Notes: generated from the sequence alone by a model not told the origin. DNA of 64,000 nt from CAVQFB01 sp963711675 (GCA_963711675.1 CAVQFB010000002.1:248001-312000), one strand, 5' to 3'. Numbered from the stretch's first letter, positions 35,305 to 44,289 are shown. Translations and numbers: made by a program.

Positions 35305-36990
35305 TCAATCACCTCGCTTTTGAGCGGCGGGCCGTGCTTCGACCGCGGCCACACGCTCATCTTTTTCCTGAAGAGGCAGTCGGATGAAAAAAGTTGTGCC
35401 CTTACCCGGTTCGGACTCAACCGCAATACTTCCGTGATGCCTCTCGACAATGCTGCGGCTGACGGCGAGCCCGAGTCCGACGCCTTTGCCGCTTTCTTTC
35501 GTCGTGAGGAAAGGTTCGAACATGTGTGGGAGTATTTCTGGGGGAATACCGCAACCGTCATCGCGCACTTCGATCTCAAGCGCGTTGCCCGCCGGAGTCA
35601 CCCGGGTCTGCAGCCAGAGGTTTCCGCCGCGGGGCATCGCGTCGATGGCGTTCATCACAAGTGCCAGGAGTACCTGCTCGATCTGAGAAGGATCGCATTG
35701 CACTCGCGGCAAGCCCTCCCCTAGATCGAGGTGTAACTGAATACCGGTGTGCTCCATCTGGGGCCGAACCAACATCAGGCAGCGTTCCACCCCGACGTTA
35801 AGGTCGGTGGACTCGACGTGCATGGGGGCAGTGCGGGAGAAGGTCAGCAGATGTTTCACCAGGTCTCCGCAGCGCCGGCTTTCGTTTGCGATCAGATCGA
35901 GGCACTGGAGAGCCTCCTGCTTCTTTTCGCCGCTGGCCTGATCGCGCTCCAGCCATTTATGTAGAAGTTTTGAGTAGGTGAGAATTCCCGACAGCGGGTT
36001 ATTGATCTCGTGGGCCAGTACCGCGGCCATCTTTCCCACCGAGGCCATTTTCTCCACATGCAGCACTTCGTCCAGGGTGCGCTTCAGTTCCCGGGTTTTC
36101 TGATCCACACGCTCTTCCAAAGTCCTCGCCCAGGCGACGATTTCTTCGTTGGCCGAGCGCAATTGCAGGCTCATGCTGTTAAACGACTCGGAAACGTTGC
36201 CGAGTTCGTCCTGCGAGTGGATTTCGATCTGGTAACCCAGGTCGCCCTTGGATAGGCGCTCAGTCCCGGCCCTAAGCTCCTTCAGCGGTTTGTTAACTAC
36301 CCGGCGAACGAAAATCCAACTAAGGAGCGCGATCGCGAGCATTGCAACCACGTCGTACAACAACATCAACCAGGTTCCCTGCGCGAGCTGCCGGTCCGCG
36401 CGTGCGAGAGAAATGTTCGTGTCGAGCACGCCAAGGATTTGCTGGCTGGATGGATGAGCATGGCACGCGGCATTCGCGCAAGTCGGCTGGTTTTCTATAG
36501 GCGTGATGACCCCCAGAACCCGATCTCCATTGGAGGCGCGGTAAAAGCGAAACCGGTCAGGACGGTTCAGCTTTGCCAGCGGTTGGGACTGCGCATGACA
36601 GCCGTAGCAGGCTTCGGCCGCCTTATCGACAACGTGACTGACCTCCGCAGGGTTACTCGAATATCCAATTCGACCTTCCTGGTCAAAGATGCGCACTCTC
36701 ACCATGCCCGGCTCATCGGCCATGGTGCCAATGGCGTGGTAGAGCCCTTCCCGGTCATTGCGCAGCATGTAGTAGGTGGTACTGCGCTTGATGACGTCGC
36801 TTACCCGCTCGGCGCTGGTGAGTGCCGCCGCCTCAAGGTGCTTGCGATGCAGACGAATGTTCAGGTATCCCAGAAGCCCGAAGATCGCCAGCATGGTGAC
36901 CAGCAGCAGCAGGGTGAGCTTGGCGCTGATGCTGCGCGTTAACCGCTCCCAGCGGCTCGGGACGATCCGGCTTGAATCAGTCTCCGGCAT
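35305..36990 (-). CDS. Sensor histidine kinase with two c-type haem motifs
   Basis: 561 residues. The first membrane helix is at about residues 23-43. The periplasmic sensor contains CYGCH (128-132, a CxxCH) and CANAACH (171-177, a CxxxxCH), both usable for covalent haem c. The second helix spans about residues 206-228, then HAMP, the H box LAHEINNPLSG, and the N and G motifs of the ATPase. The extracytoplasmic domain resembles haem-PAS or DUF3365-like sensors. Its start overlaps the end of the HybB-like gene, so it is coupled to the quinone-linked module whose activity it may sense. Confidence 0.9.
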   Translation of the reverse strand: MPETDSSRIVPSRWERLTRSISAKLTLLLLVTMLAIFGLLGYLNIRLHRKHLEAAALTSAERVSDVIKRSTTYYMLRNDREGLYHAIGTMADEPGMVRVRIFDQEGRIGYSSNPAEVSHVVDKAAEACYGCHAQSQPLAKLNRPDRFRFYRASNGDRVLGVITPIENQPTCANAACHAHPSSQQILGVLDTNISLARADRQLAQGTWLMLLYDVVAMLAIALLSWIFVRRVVNKPLKELRAGTERLSKGDLGYQIEIHSQDELGNVSESFNSMSLQLRSANEEIVAWARTLEERVDQKTRELKRTLDEVLHVEKMASVGKMAAVLAHEINNPLSGILTYSKLLHKWLERDQASGEKKQEALQCLDLIANESRRCGDLVKHLLTFSRTAPMHVESTDLNVGVERCLMLVRPQMEHTGIQLHLDLGEGLPRVQCDPSQIEQVLLALVMNAIDAMPRGGNLWLQTRVTPAGNALEIEVRDDGCGIPPEILPHMFEPFLTTKESGKGVGLGLAVSRSIVERHHGSIAVESEPGKGTTFFIRLPLQEKDERVAAVEARPAAQKRGD

Positions 36991-38149
36991 GGCTCAACAC
37001 AGTTCTTCCCACCGGTTCCTCAATCTCTTGGACTGTTTGTGCACCTTCCGCAGCAGGGAAGATCGGCAAGTATTTCGTGGCCAGTCCAAACAGCGCGAAC
37101 CCTGCGGCAATGATGGCGCCCGTGACCGCGACTTCAGTCCACTTCGGCACGTAGTGCATCCCGGCCGACGATTCCATCCCGGTAATGCTCACGTTCAGCC
37201 GGTTTGTCACAAAGCCAAGCACCACCAGCACTGCCGCGACATATAGGCCACCCGCAGTTGCGCGAAGCCTGCGCGAGGCCAGCACAGCCAGCGGCGCGAC
37301 CAAGCTCAACGTGATCTCGAGCCAGAAAAGATACATCTCATACCCCGGCCGGAACGCGAGCTTGAGTGCTCCCCGGTGCAGCAGATCCTCGAAGCGAAGA
37401 ATCCCATAGACACACAGAACAACTACCAGCACTCGCCCCAGCTCCTGCAGGATCGGGAGTTCGAGCTGGCGTCCAAAGTGTTTGGCGCTCATCGACGATT
37501 CAAAAATCGTCATGGCAAGTCCCACGGCGATCGCCGAAATAAAGAAGAAGACCGGGAGGAGCGGGGTGTACCAGAACGGATGAAGCTTCTCCGGCATGAT
37601 GAGGTACAACGTGCCTAATGACGACTGGTGCAGCGTAGAGAGAATTACTCCGCCGATCACCAGCGGTACCAGCAGCCCGCGGATAATCTTCAACGGCTTC
37701 TGCAGATTGAACCGCTCCAGCACGATCGGCGCGAACTCCAGCGACAGAACCGTGGTGTAAAGCATCACGCAGTACGCGACCTCAAACATCACCGAATGCG
37801 GGTTGCGCATGATCAACGGATGCCAGATGTTGTAAGGCTTTCCCAGGTCAAACATCAGGGCTACGCATACCAGGACATAGCCCAGGAACGCCGTGAGAAT
37901 CGTGGGTCGAACGATTGCATGCAGCCGCTTAATGTTGAAGATGTGCACCGCCGCCGTCAGCGTGAACCCGCCCGCGGCCAGCATCACGCCGCAGAGAACG
38001 TCAAAGCCAATCCAGATGCCCCAGGGGAATTGGTCGTTCAGGTTAGTCGAACGGCCTAAGCCCTGGGTAAAGCGGACAACTGTCGCATAGAGGCCGGCGG
38101 CCATCAGGGCCAGGAACACCAGTTTCCAGAAAGGAAATTTGACCTTCAT
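36977..38149 (-). CDS. NrfD/HybB-like quinone-binding membrane subunit
   Basis: 390 residues with about ten hydrophobic helices and the family's PWGIWIGFDVLCGVMLAAGGFTL stretch near residues 42-64. Members connect iron-sulfur or haem partners to the quinone pool, as HybB does in hydrogenase 2. The start overlaps the HybA-like gene stop (ATGA), and the end overlaps the kinase gene by 14 bases. No molybdopterin or hydrogenase catalytic subunit is present in the window. Confidence 0.9.
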   Translation of the reverse strand: MKVKFPFWKLVFLALMAAGLYATVVRFTQGLGRSTNLNDQFPWGIWIGFDVLCGVMLAAGGFTLTAAVHIFNIKRLHAIVRPTILTAFLGYVLVCVALMFDLGKPYNIWHPLIMRNPHSVMFEVAYCVMLYTTVLSLEFAPIVLERFNLQKPLKIIRGLLVPLVIGGVILSTLHQSSLGTLYLIMPEKLHPFWYTPLLPVFFFISAIAVGLAMTIFESSMSAKHFGRQLELPILQELGRVLVVVLCVYGILRFEDLLHRGALKLAFRPGYEMYLFWLEITLSLVAPLAVLASRRLRATAGGLYVAAVLVVLGFVTNRLNVSITGMESSAGMHYVPKWTEVAVTGAIIAAGFALFGLATKYLPIFPAAEGAQTVQEIEEPVGRTVLSHAGD

Positions 38150-38928
38150 CGGGTCTGTCCTTTTCGAACGTCAGGCGCAGCCTTCACTTCCATGGCCTCG
38201 GCGACCGCAACCTCTTCGCGGCGGTGTGTAATCCACCAGACGCCGCCCAGCAACATTCCTCCGAGGGGAACGAAGTCAGGAATCCGCGACAGTACGCGGT
38301 AGGTCAGCATGGGCAAGGGATCCTGTGACAGGTCGGGCCGATACCCGAACTCCTCAAACGGCACACTGGAAAGCAGCAGGACGGATGTCCCTCCGACCTC
38401 GCTCAAGCCGTAGATGTGATTGACATACTTTCCTGGATTGTCGCGAATGCGCTGCTGAGCTTCCTGAATCAGGTCGTCACGTTCCCCGAACTTCGTGGCG
38501 CCCGTGGGGCAAGCCTCCGCGCACGCAGTTTGCTGCCCGGCTAGTACACGGTCAGCGCACATGGTGCACTTTTGGACGCGTGGCAGCAGTTTGTTCCACT
38601 CGTACTTCGGCACCCCAAACGGACAGGCGACCATGCAGTAGCGGCAGCCCATACAACGGCTTTCTTCATAAATCACTGGGCCAGCGGACGTCTTCCGCAG
38701 TGCCCCAACTGGACAGACCGAAGCACATGCTGGATCGGAACAGTTCATGCAGAGTTTCCGCATGAACTTCTCACCCTTGGTCAGGACCACCGTGAATTTG
38801 TGCTCCGATTGGGTCTGTTCCGCAGCAACCGTTTCGTCGTAGCGGAGCTTGTTCTTCTCCGCGCAAGCCTGTTCACACTGTTTGCAGCCAATACAGACTG
38901 TTGCGTCGTATAACAGTGCCTTGCTCAT
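38146..38928 (-). CDS. HybA-like four-cluster ferredoxin subunit
   Basis: About 260 residues. Four [4Fe-4S] motifs are present: CIGCKQCEQAC, CMNCSDPACASVCP, CMGCRYCMVACP and CTMCADRVLAGQQTACAEACP. A C-terminal hydrophobic helix (PLGGMLLGGVWWI) would anchor it. There is no twin-arginine signal, unlike E. coli HybA. The ATG at 38928 has AGGAGAGG upstream, better than a GTG six bases earlier. It should pass electrons between the HybB-like subunit and an unidentified partner, possibly the neighbouring cytochrome c. Confidence 0.9.
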   Translation of the reverse strand: MSKALLYDATVCIGCKQCEQACAEKNKLRYDETVAAEQTQSEHKFTVVLTKGEKFMRKLCMNCSDPACASVCPVGALRKTSAGPVIYEESRCMGCRYCMVACPFGVPKYEWNKLLPRVQKCTMCADRVLAGQQTACAEACPTGATKFGERDDLIQEAQQRIRDNPGKYVNHIYGLSEVGGTSVLLLSSVPFEEFGYRPDLSQDPLPMLTYRVLSRIPDFVPLGGMLLGGVWWITHRREEVAVAEAMEVKAAPDVRKGQTR

Positions 38929-39273
38929 GAACACCTCTCCTGGCAGATCCAGGGCACGGATTCCGACGCCGGATCATCAAAGATAGGAACGAAGACTATT
39001 GGGGAGAGGCGTCGGCCAGCCTGCAGTGGGCAATTATGGGTTCCGTTGCTAACAAGAGCCCGGGTCTTGCGGGATTGTCTCCTCAGACCCGGGCACGCAG
39101 TTCCGGAAGCGGCGTGCGAGGCCAACAGGGGTTCGCCGCGACTTGACCATCTTCGAGTTTCGTCGTCGCACCGCGATCCACCAGACGATGGCAAGTGGCA
39201 CCTCCGCTTCCTTCCGGCAGCACCGGAAAGGTTTGTCGCAGTGCTGCCCTTGCGTAAAGCAGACCGGCAGAAG
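38929..39273. other. 345-base intergenic region with a terminator hairpin
   Basis: The region between the cytochrome c gene and the HybA-like gene has no convincing gene in either direction; open frames here lack recognisable motifs. It contains a ten-base-pair hairpin at 39058-39094. The rest (38935-39050) presumably holds the promoter and leader of the HybA/HybB/kinase operon. I saw no clear sigma-54 (GG-N10-GC) promoter. Confidence 0.5.
39051..39094 (-). terminator. Rho-independent-like terminator after cytochrome c
   Basis: AGACCCGGGC (39085-39094) pairs perfectly with GCCCGGGTCT (39058-39067) around a 17-base loop. On the minus strand TCTTGTT follows. The U tract is weak, so termination may be partial, allowing some read-through into the HybA/HybB operon. 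Confidence 0.55.
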
Positions 39274-39609
39274 CTACTTTTTCTGCAGATCGCGGACGTA
39301 GCCAATAACCATCTTGATCTGGTCCGGAGCCAATCCCTTCTGCGAGAATGCATGTCCGGGTTTCTTAGTCTTCCCGCCGTTGGCAACCGCGTCGTTCAAG
39401 TCCTCGTCCGACAGCTTCTTAGCCTCGTCGGAAACCAGACTTGGGATCTTTGCTGCCGGTTTGCCACCTGCATCGACTCCGTGGCAAGCCGCGCACTTTG
39501 TCTTGTAGAGGGTTGCACCGTCGTCGGCTGCCCAGGACAAGTTCGGGATCAGGACGAATAAGGCCACCGCGATCGTCAGCACTAACATTGCGAGCTTCGT
39601 CGTCTTCAT
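39274..39609 (-). CDS. Small class I cytochrome c, periplasmic
   Basis: 111 residues from the ATG at 39609. Signal peptide (LAMLVLTIAVALFVLIPNLSWA), then YKTKCAACHGVDAGGKPAAKIPSL with one CxxCH haem motif, and a C-terminal GLAPDQIKMVIGYVRDL helix typical of cytochrome c domains. The axial Met may lie in the region after the motif but is not obvious. It probably carries electrons for the HybA/HybB-like module downstream. A Crp/Fnr-type site lies about 190 bases upstream. Confidence 0.9.
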   Translation of the reverse strand: MKTTKLAMLVLTIAVALFVLIPNLSWAADDGATLYKTKCAACHGVDAGGKPAAKIPSLVSDEAKKLSDEDLNDAVANGGKTKKPGHAFSQKGLAPDQIKMVIGYVRDLQKK

Positions 39610-40003
39610 AATGGCTTTTTCTCTCTTTCCTAATTTGTCAACCTGATGAAGGCAGTGGCCGTTTTCACGGTATTTCTGGTTCGCTGTTGCGAAAATGACC
39701 ACTTGATAAGATCTCGTGAAAACCCGCTGTAGTGAATCTCAGCAGGTTTCGCGTTATCTGTTGCAAGTTTCAGCTTCTGTAGGAAGTTGTGCTGTGACCC
39801 GAGTCACCTCGGACCGTGACCCACGTCTTATGGACGACCAGTGCCAGAGCCTTGTGAATAGGGGAGTTAGGGCTATCACGCCCAGAGGTTGCGCGAATCG
39901 GAGGAGTTGGGACGGTAAGTCAGGGGATAAAGATTATGGAGCAACGAGCTAGGAGTGTGCCACCTAAGAAGGATTAAGTTGGACATGTGGCGCGGATCTG
40001 GGA
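39610..40003. other. 394-base intergenic region upstream of cytochrome c
   Basis: No gene is seen. The region contains a GTGA-N6-TCAC site at 39794-39807, partly overlapping a second inverted repeat GTCAC-N8-GTGAC at 39803-39820. On the minus strand GAAACT at 39766-39771 is where a class II promoter would put the -10 box, which would give a leader of about 150 bases for the cytochrome gene. Confidence 0.5.
39794..39807. promoter_or_regulatory. Crp/Fnr-type site upstream of cytochrome c
   Basis: GTGA CCCGAG TCAC, preceded by T, is the fourth copy of this palindrome in the window. The only gene it can serve from upstream is the cytochrome c gene; the DUF4337 gene ends just beyond it. The distance to the start codon is longer than in the two other promoter copies. 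Confidence 0.45.
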
Positions 40004-40549
40004 CTAGTGAATCATCCAGCCCGTCCCGGCAACTATCAGGCCTACGACTCCGAGCACCAATCCCGCGCGCCAGAAAATTCGCCTTCCGGTCAGCAGGGTA
40101 ATGGAAGTAATGACGAGCGCCACTTCGAGGAAGACCTCACCCAAGTCATATCGATCGCCACGCCTCCTTTCGCTTGTAACTTCCTGTTCCAGTTTGCGAG
40201 CTTCTGCTTCGATTTCCTTCTGCTCATCGCGATAACGGTCCGCTTCTTGCGAATACTTCTCCCGTAATCGGTTGAGCTGGTCAGCATCCTTGGCTGGCGT
40301 GATAGCCGTAAGATCTGCGAACAGCTCGTCATTGTGTCGGCGGATATTCTTGGCCTGGTAGTAAGCCCACTGATCGGAAGCCTTGTTCTGCAGCAGGACC
40401 TCTTCGGTGTGTGCCCGGTGCCCCAATAGGGAAACCACCGCAACCAGAACAGCCAGGATGGCCATGGTCACCGAGACCGGCGCTATGGTCGGATCATGCT
40501 TGGCATGTTCGGCGTGCTCCTGAAGTTCCTGGAGCTCTTCTGAACTCAT
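40004..40549 (-). CDS. DUF4337 family membrane protein
   Basis: 181 residues. A helix at about residues 24-42 (VTMAILAVLVAVVSLLG), the conserved QNKASDQWAYYQAKNIRRHNDEL stretch, a long charged coiled coil (about 85-130) and two C-terminal helices (FLEVALVITSITLL and WRAGLVLGVVGLIVAGTGWM). This matches DUF4337, a family of unknown function. It is transcribed alone; its promoter lies in the 62 bases before the YjbQ gene end. Confidence 0.85.
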   Translation of the reverse strand: MSSEELQELQEHAEHAKHDPTIAPVSVTMAILAVLVAVVSLLGHRAHTEEVLLQNKASDQWAYYQAKNIRRHNDELFADLTAITPAKDADQLNRLREKYSQEADRYRDEQKEIEAEARKLEQEVTSERRRGDRYDLGEVFLEVALVITSITLLTGRRIFWRAGLVLGVVGLIVAGTGWMIH

Positions 40550-40611
40550 TGTAGCCTCTCAATTTGTACTGTCGAGCAACCTGGTTGAAGGGCGCACTGT
40601 CAGCCGACCAT

Positions 40612-41025
40612 CTATTCTCCCATAACTTTCACGATCAGCCGTTTATCGCGCCGGCCGTCGAACTCTGCGTAGAAAATGCGTTGCCAGGGACCCAGATCCA
40701 GCTTGCCCGAGGTTACAGGCACAATCACCTCATGGTGCACAAGCAGGGACTTCAGGTGAGAGTCGCCATTGTCTTCGCCCGTTTCGTGATGCCGGTAATC
40801 TTTCCGGAATGGCGCCAGTGTTTCCAGCCAGGTATCGATGTCTTGAATCAGCCCGCTTTCGTTGTCATTCACGTAGACTCCAGCGGTAATGTGCATCGCC
40901 GAAACCAGCACCATTCCTTCGCGAATGCCGCTTTTCTTAAGTACGGTTTCGACTTGCGGTGTGATGTGAATGTACTCGCGGTGCTTCTTGGTATGAAACG
41001 TGAGGTACTCAGTATGGAACTTCAA
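40612..41025 (-). CDS. yjbQ: YjbQ/UPF0047 family protein
   Basis: 137 residues. The motifs ITAGVYVNDNESGLIQDI, HHETGEDNGDSHLKSLLVHHEVIVPVTSGKLDLGPWQRIFYAEFDG are those of the YjbQ family, which has a conserved metal or substrate pocket and secondary thiamine-phosphate synthase activity in E. coli. I chose a TTG start at 41025: GGAG lies seven bases upstream and the family's first strand (KFHTEYLTFHT) begins there. An ATG far upstream would add a Ser/Arg-rich stretch antisense to the DUF2339 gene. Confidence 0.85.
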   Translation of the reverse strand: MKFHTEYLTFHTKKHREYIHITPQVETVLKKSGIREGMVLVSAMHITAGVYVNDNESGLIQDIDTWLETLAPFRKDYRHHETGEDNGDSHLKSLLVHHEVIVPVTSGKLDLGPWQRIFYAEFDGRRDKRLIVKVMGE

Positions 41026-41080
41026 AGGCTTACTCCTGCGGAATTTAGGTGATCGGCACACCAGTTTCGCAGATAATGCC

Positions 41081-42970
41081 GTGGAAATCAGCTTGGGGAC
41101 GCTATTGGACCCTGCCCAGAACGAACTTCTAGAAATTCGAAAGCTCATCAGCGAATTAACCGGCCGAGTGTACCGGATCGAACGCTCCCTCGGCATCGAA
41201 AAGGCGCCCGCGGAAAAGGCCACTACCACTGCTCCGCCGTTTGAGCCTTCAACACCTCTCCCGGCCAAGCCACCGGGGGCTCCCATCGCCGTTCCCACAA
41301 TCCCGCCACGTCCACCTGCCTCGGTTGCGAAGGAACGTGAGGCCAATCTGGAATCGCGCATCGGGTCGCATTGGCTCAACCGCATTGGCATCACGGCTGT
41401 CTTCATCGGTGTTTCCTACTTCCTTAAGTTCGCATTCGACAACAATTGGATCGGGCCGGCAGGCCGCGTGAGCATCGGCTTGCTTGCCGGCATTGCGGTT
41501 GTCGTTTGGAGTGAACAATTTCGCCGCCGCGGATATCAACTCTTTTCCTACTCCCTGAAGGCCGTAGGGATCGGAGTTCTCTACCTTTCCCTCTGGGCAG
41601 CATTTCAGGTGTACAGCCTGGTGCCCAGTGCTGTGGCGTTCATCGCCATGTTTCTGGTGACACTGTCCACGGCTGCGATGGCCATTGCGCAAGATGCCGA
41701 AATCCTTGCTGCCTTTGCTCTCGCCGGCGGTTTTACCACGCCGTTGCTGCTTTCGACCGGACAAAATCGCGAGCTGCAGCTATTCGCCTATCTCGCCGTA
41801 CTGGATTTGGCAACACTGCTCCTGGTCGCGCTGAAACCCTGGCGCCGTTTGCTGCTGTTGAGCTACATCGGAACCTTGACGCTGTTCATCGGCTGGTATT
41901 CAACGTTCTACAGTCGGCCTCAACTCGGCTTGACGATGGCTTTCGCCACGTTCTTCTTTGCTATTTTTGCTGTGGCTCCGTTGGTGGCGCGGCAGCCGGA
42001 GTCCGAGTTCCCGCTTTTTTCGGCTCTCCCGTTCTACCTGGCTTTCTTCAACGCGGTCGTCTATTTCCTTCAGGTCTACGGGATGTACCAGGAAATCAGC
42101 AAGCCCAGCACTGCGTGGTTTGCACTGGCTCTGGCTGCTGTGTATGTCTTTCTGAGTCGCCAGGCGGGGAGTAAGCACGCTCACGCCAGCGCTCTCAGCC
42201 AGTTGCACTTTTTGCATCTGGCCCTGGCCATCGGCTTCATCACGATCGCGATCCCGCTCCGCCTCGACGGCCACTGGATCACAATCGGCTGGATGGTCGA
42301 AGCCGGTGTTCTCCTGTGGCTGGCGGATCGCATTCGCTCCGACTTCCTCAATGCATTCGCGGTCACCGCACTGGTGCTCGGAGTGGTGCGGCTTGTGGCT
42401 ATCGACGATTTCGCTCCCTCGAGTCCGATCTTCAACGCACGAATGGCCACCTATGCTGTGGCGATCATAGTGCTCGCCGCGGTGGCATGGTACGGATCAA
42501 AGCGGAGTGATGAAACTGGAAAGATGGGGAGCGCCGCGGCGATCGTAGCTTTGAACCTTCTCGCGCTTGTAGCTTTCAGCCATGAAATCTCGGACTACTA
42601 CAACCGGCAGATGAGAGATCTCGTCACACCGGGGCGCTGGAACCTGAGAGCGTCCGCAGAGGCCCATCGCCTAAGAATCGCGGAGGATTTCAGCTACTCG
42701 GCGCTGTGGATGGCATACGGAGCCATGCTGATGGTCGTGGGCTTCTGGCGCCGTTCGGCGTTTGTGCGCTGGCTGGCGCTCTTCCTCATTGCCGCTACCA
42801 CTGTAAAGGTGTTCGTCTACGATGTCTCGCAGCTCGATCGCGCCTACCGGATCGTGAGTTTCATAGTGCTAGGCGTCCTCCTGCTCAGCATTTCATTCGT
42901 ATATCAGCGAGATTGGCTGCAGCTCAGTGGCCGTAAGAGCTCGCCCGGCGGAGAGTCACCTCAAGCATGA
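41081..42970 (+). CDS. DUF2339 polytopic membrane protein
   Basis: About 630 residues. A short N-terminal helix and a Pro/Ala-rich linker (about residues 40-90) precede the family signature ESRIGSHWLNRIGITAVFIGVSYFLKFAFDNNWIGP, then roughly sixteen membrane helices. DUF2339 proteins are of unknown function. I prefer the GTG at 41081 because an ATG at 41000 would overlap the divergent YjbQ start region; the true start is uncertain. The stop overlaps the next gene (ATGA), a DUF3999 protein, its usual companion. Confidence 0.82.
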   Translation: MEISLGTLLDPAQNELLEIRKLISELTGRVYRIERSLGIEKAPAEKATTTAPPFEPSTPLPAKPPGAPIAVPTIPPRPPASVAKEREANLESRIGSHWLNRIGITAVFIGVSYFLKFAFDNNWIGPAGRVSIGLLAGIAVVVWSEQFRRRGYQLFSYSLKAVGIGVLYLSLWAAFQVYSLVPSAVAFIAMFLVTLSTAAMAIAQDAEILAAFALAGGFTTPLLLSTGQNRELQLFAYLAVLDLATLLLVALKPWRRLLLLSYIGTLTLFIGWYSTFYSRPQLGLTMAFATFFFAIFAVAPLVARQPESEFPLFSALPFYLAFFNAVVYFLQVYGMYQEISKPSTAWFALALAAVYVFLSRQAGSKHAHASALSQLHFLHLALAIGFITIAIPLRLDGHWITIGWMVEAGVLLWLADRIRSDFLNAFAVTALVLGVVRLVAIDDFAPSSPIFNARMATYAVAIIVLAAVAWYGSKRSDETGKMGSAAAIVALNLLALVAFSHEISDYYNRQMRDLVTPGRWNLRASAEAHRLRIAEDFSYSALWMAYGAMLMVVGFWRRSAFVRWLALFLIAATTVKVFVYDVSQLDRAYRIVSFIVLGVLLLSISFVYQRDWLQLSGRKSSPGGESPQA

Positions 42971-44196
42971 AGCTCACTCTCAGAAGCCTCCTCGTGTTAA
43001 TGGCATTTGCCCCATCTGCCCAGGAATCGACGTCGGAATATTTCAGCAACCTGAGGCAGGTCAGCGTCTCAGCAGCTGACCGTCAAAACTACATCGTGGT
43101 CGATGCCGACATCTGGAACCACGCCCGCCCTGACTTGGCCGACCTCCGCCTTTATGACGATGAAACTCAGGTGCCCTACGAACTGAAGCAGCAGGCGGGT
43201 GGAGTTTCCAGCGAGGAACGCCAGGCTCGTATTCTCAACCTTGGTACGAAGCATGGGCTCACGGAATTCGATTTGGACGTGGGTGACATCCAGGAATACG
43301 ACCGGGTGCGCCTGCATCTGGACGCCAAGAACTTCATTGTTAAAGCATCCACCGAGGGCACGAACGCTCTCGATCAGTCCCCGGGCACGAAGTTAGGGAC
43401 CTCCACCCTTTACGATTTCTCCCAGGAGAAGTTAGGTTCGAGCACGACGCTGAAGTTTCCGCCTTCGAGCTTTCGCTACCTGCACGTGAGTTTTTCTTCC
43501 GGGTTAGTTCCTGCGCAAGTGACCGCCGCATACGTTTACCGTGCTCAGGAGAAGGTCGCCGCGTGGACGTCCGTGAGGGGCTGCAATGTGACTGGCCAGA
43601 GCAACAGGCACACAGAAATTGGGTGCGAGGTACCTACCAAGGTTCCGGTCGAGCGCATCCTGTTCGAAGTTGCCGGCAGCCAAATCAATTTTCGTCGAGG
43701 TGTGAGTGTCTCGGATAGCGAGAACAGGCAGATTGCCAGCGGTGACATCAGCCGCATCAAGATCAATCGCGCCGGGACCAGCGTGATCTCTGAAGAGCTG
43801 ACCGTCAATGTGCCAGGCGCACACACGAGCCGCGTCACCGCGACCATCGACAACGGCGACGATCCTCCTCTGCAATTTGATCAGGTCCTACCACAGGCGC
43901 TGGAGCGGCGGTTGTACTTCGAACCGCAGGGCAAGACCTCGTTCAAGCTCTATTACGGCGACGACAAGCTCACGGCTCCCGTGTATGACTATGCGAAGTT
44001 GTTCCGCGAAGATCCCGCGGCAGTCGCGGCTCAGTTGGGGCCCGAGACTCGCAACCCTTCCTACACTCCACGACCCGATGATCGCCCTTGGTCAGAGCGT
44101 CACAAGACGGTTCTCTGGATCGCGATGCTGTTGGCGATCGTCACTCTGACGGGTTTGGCCATCCAGGGCCTAAGGTCCGGTCCGCAACCGAACTGA
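42967..44196 (+). CDS. DUF3999 family exported protein
   Basis: 409 residues. Short signal peptide (LLVLMAFAPSAQ), a large beta-rich extracytoplasmic part (SVSAADRQNYIVVDADIWNHARPDLADLRLYDDE onwards), and one C-terminal helix (TVLWIAMLLAIVTLTGLAIQGL). This is the DUF3999 arrangement and the pairing with DUF2339 is commonly seen, implying a joint envelope complex. Function is unknown. Confidence 0.82.
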   Translation: MKLTLRSLLVLMAFAPSAQESTSEYFSNLRQVSVSAADRQNYIVVDADIWNHARPDLADLRLYDDETQVPYELKQQAGGVSSEERQARILNLGTKHGLTEFDLDVGDIQEYDRVRLHLDAKNFIVKASTEGTNALDQSPGTKLGTSTLYDFSQEKLGSSTTLKFPPSSFRYLHVSFSSGLVPAQVTAAYVYRAQEKVAAWTSVRGCNVTGQSNRHTEIGCEVPTKVPVERILFEVAGSQINFRRGVSVSDSENRQIASGDISRIKINRAGTSVISEELTVNVPGAHTSRVTATIDNGDDPPLQFDQVLPQALERRLYFEPQGKTSFKLYYGDDKLTAPVYDYAKLFREDPAAVAAQLGPETRNPSYTPRPDDRPWSERHKTVLWIAMLLAIVTLTGLAIQGLRSGPQPN

Positions 44197-44236
44197 GCTC
44201 CAAGCCTTGGACCCTGGGATTTGAGACGGCCGCCTG

Positions 44237-44269
44237 AAAATAAAAAGGGCAGCCTTATGGCTGCCTTTT
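44237..44269. terminator. Bidirectional terminator between DUF3999 and ftsK
   Basis: GGCAGCC (44248-44254) pairs with GGCTGCC (44259-44265) around TTAT. A run AAAATAAAAA precedes the stem and TTTT follows, so each strand reads a hairpin followed by a T tract. It sits between two convergent genes and can stop transcription from both; the minus-strand (ftsK) side has the better tail. Confidence 0.88.
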
Positions 44270-44289
44270 GAAGCTCCGCCTCGTAATTT

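Noticed and set aside
35304..35579. N-terminal extension of the second sigma-54 regulator to an upstream ATG
   Set aside because: The extra 90 residues overlap the kinase coding region in another frame and do not resemble a receiver extension; the TTG at 35303 has a ribosome binding site.
39198..39213. TGGCACCTCCGCTTCC as a sigma-54 promoter
   Set aside because: The -12 element lacks GC at the required position, and the orientation (plus strand) does not face any gene of the operon.
38929..39386. Minus-strand frame of about 150 codons between cytochrome c and HybA-like genes
   Set aside because: It overlaps the cytochrome c gene in another frame and crosses a terminator hairpin; composition is Arg/Ser-rich with no motifs.
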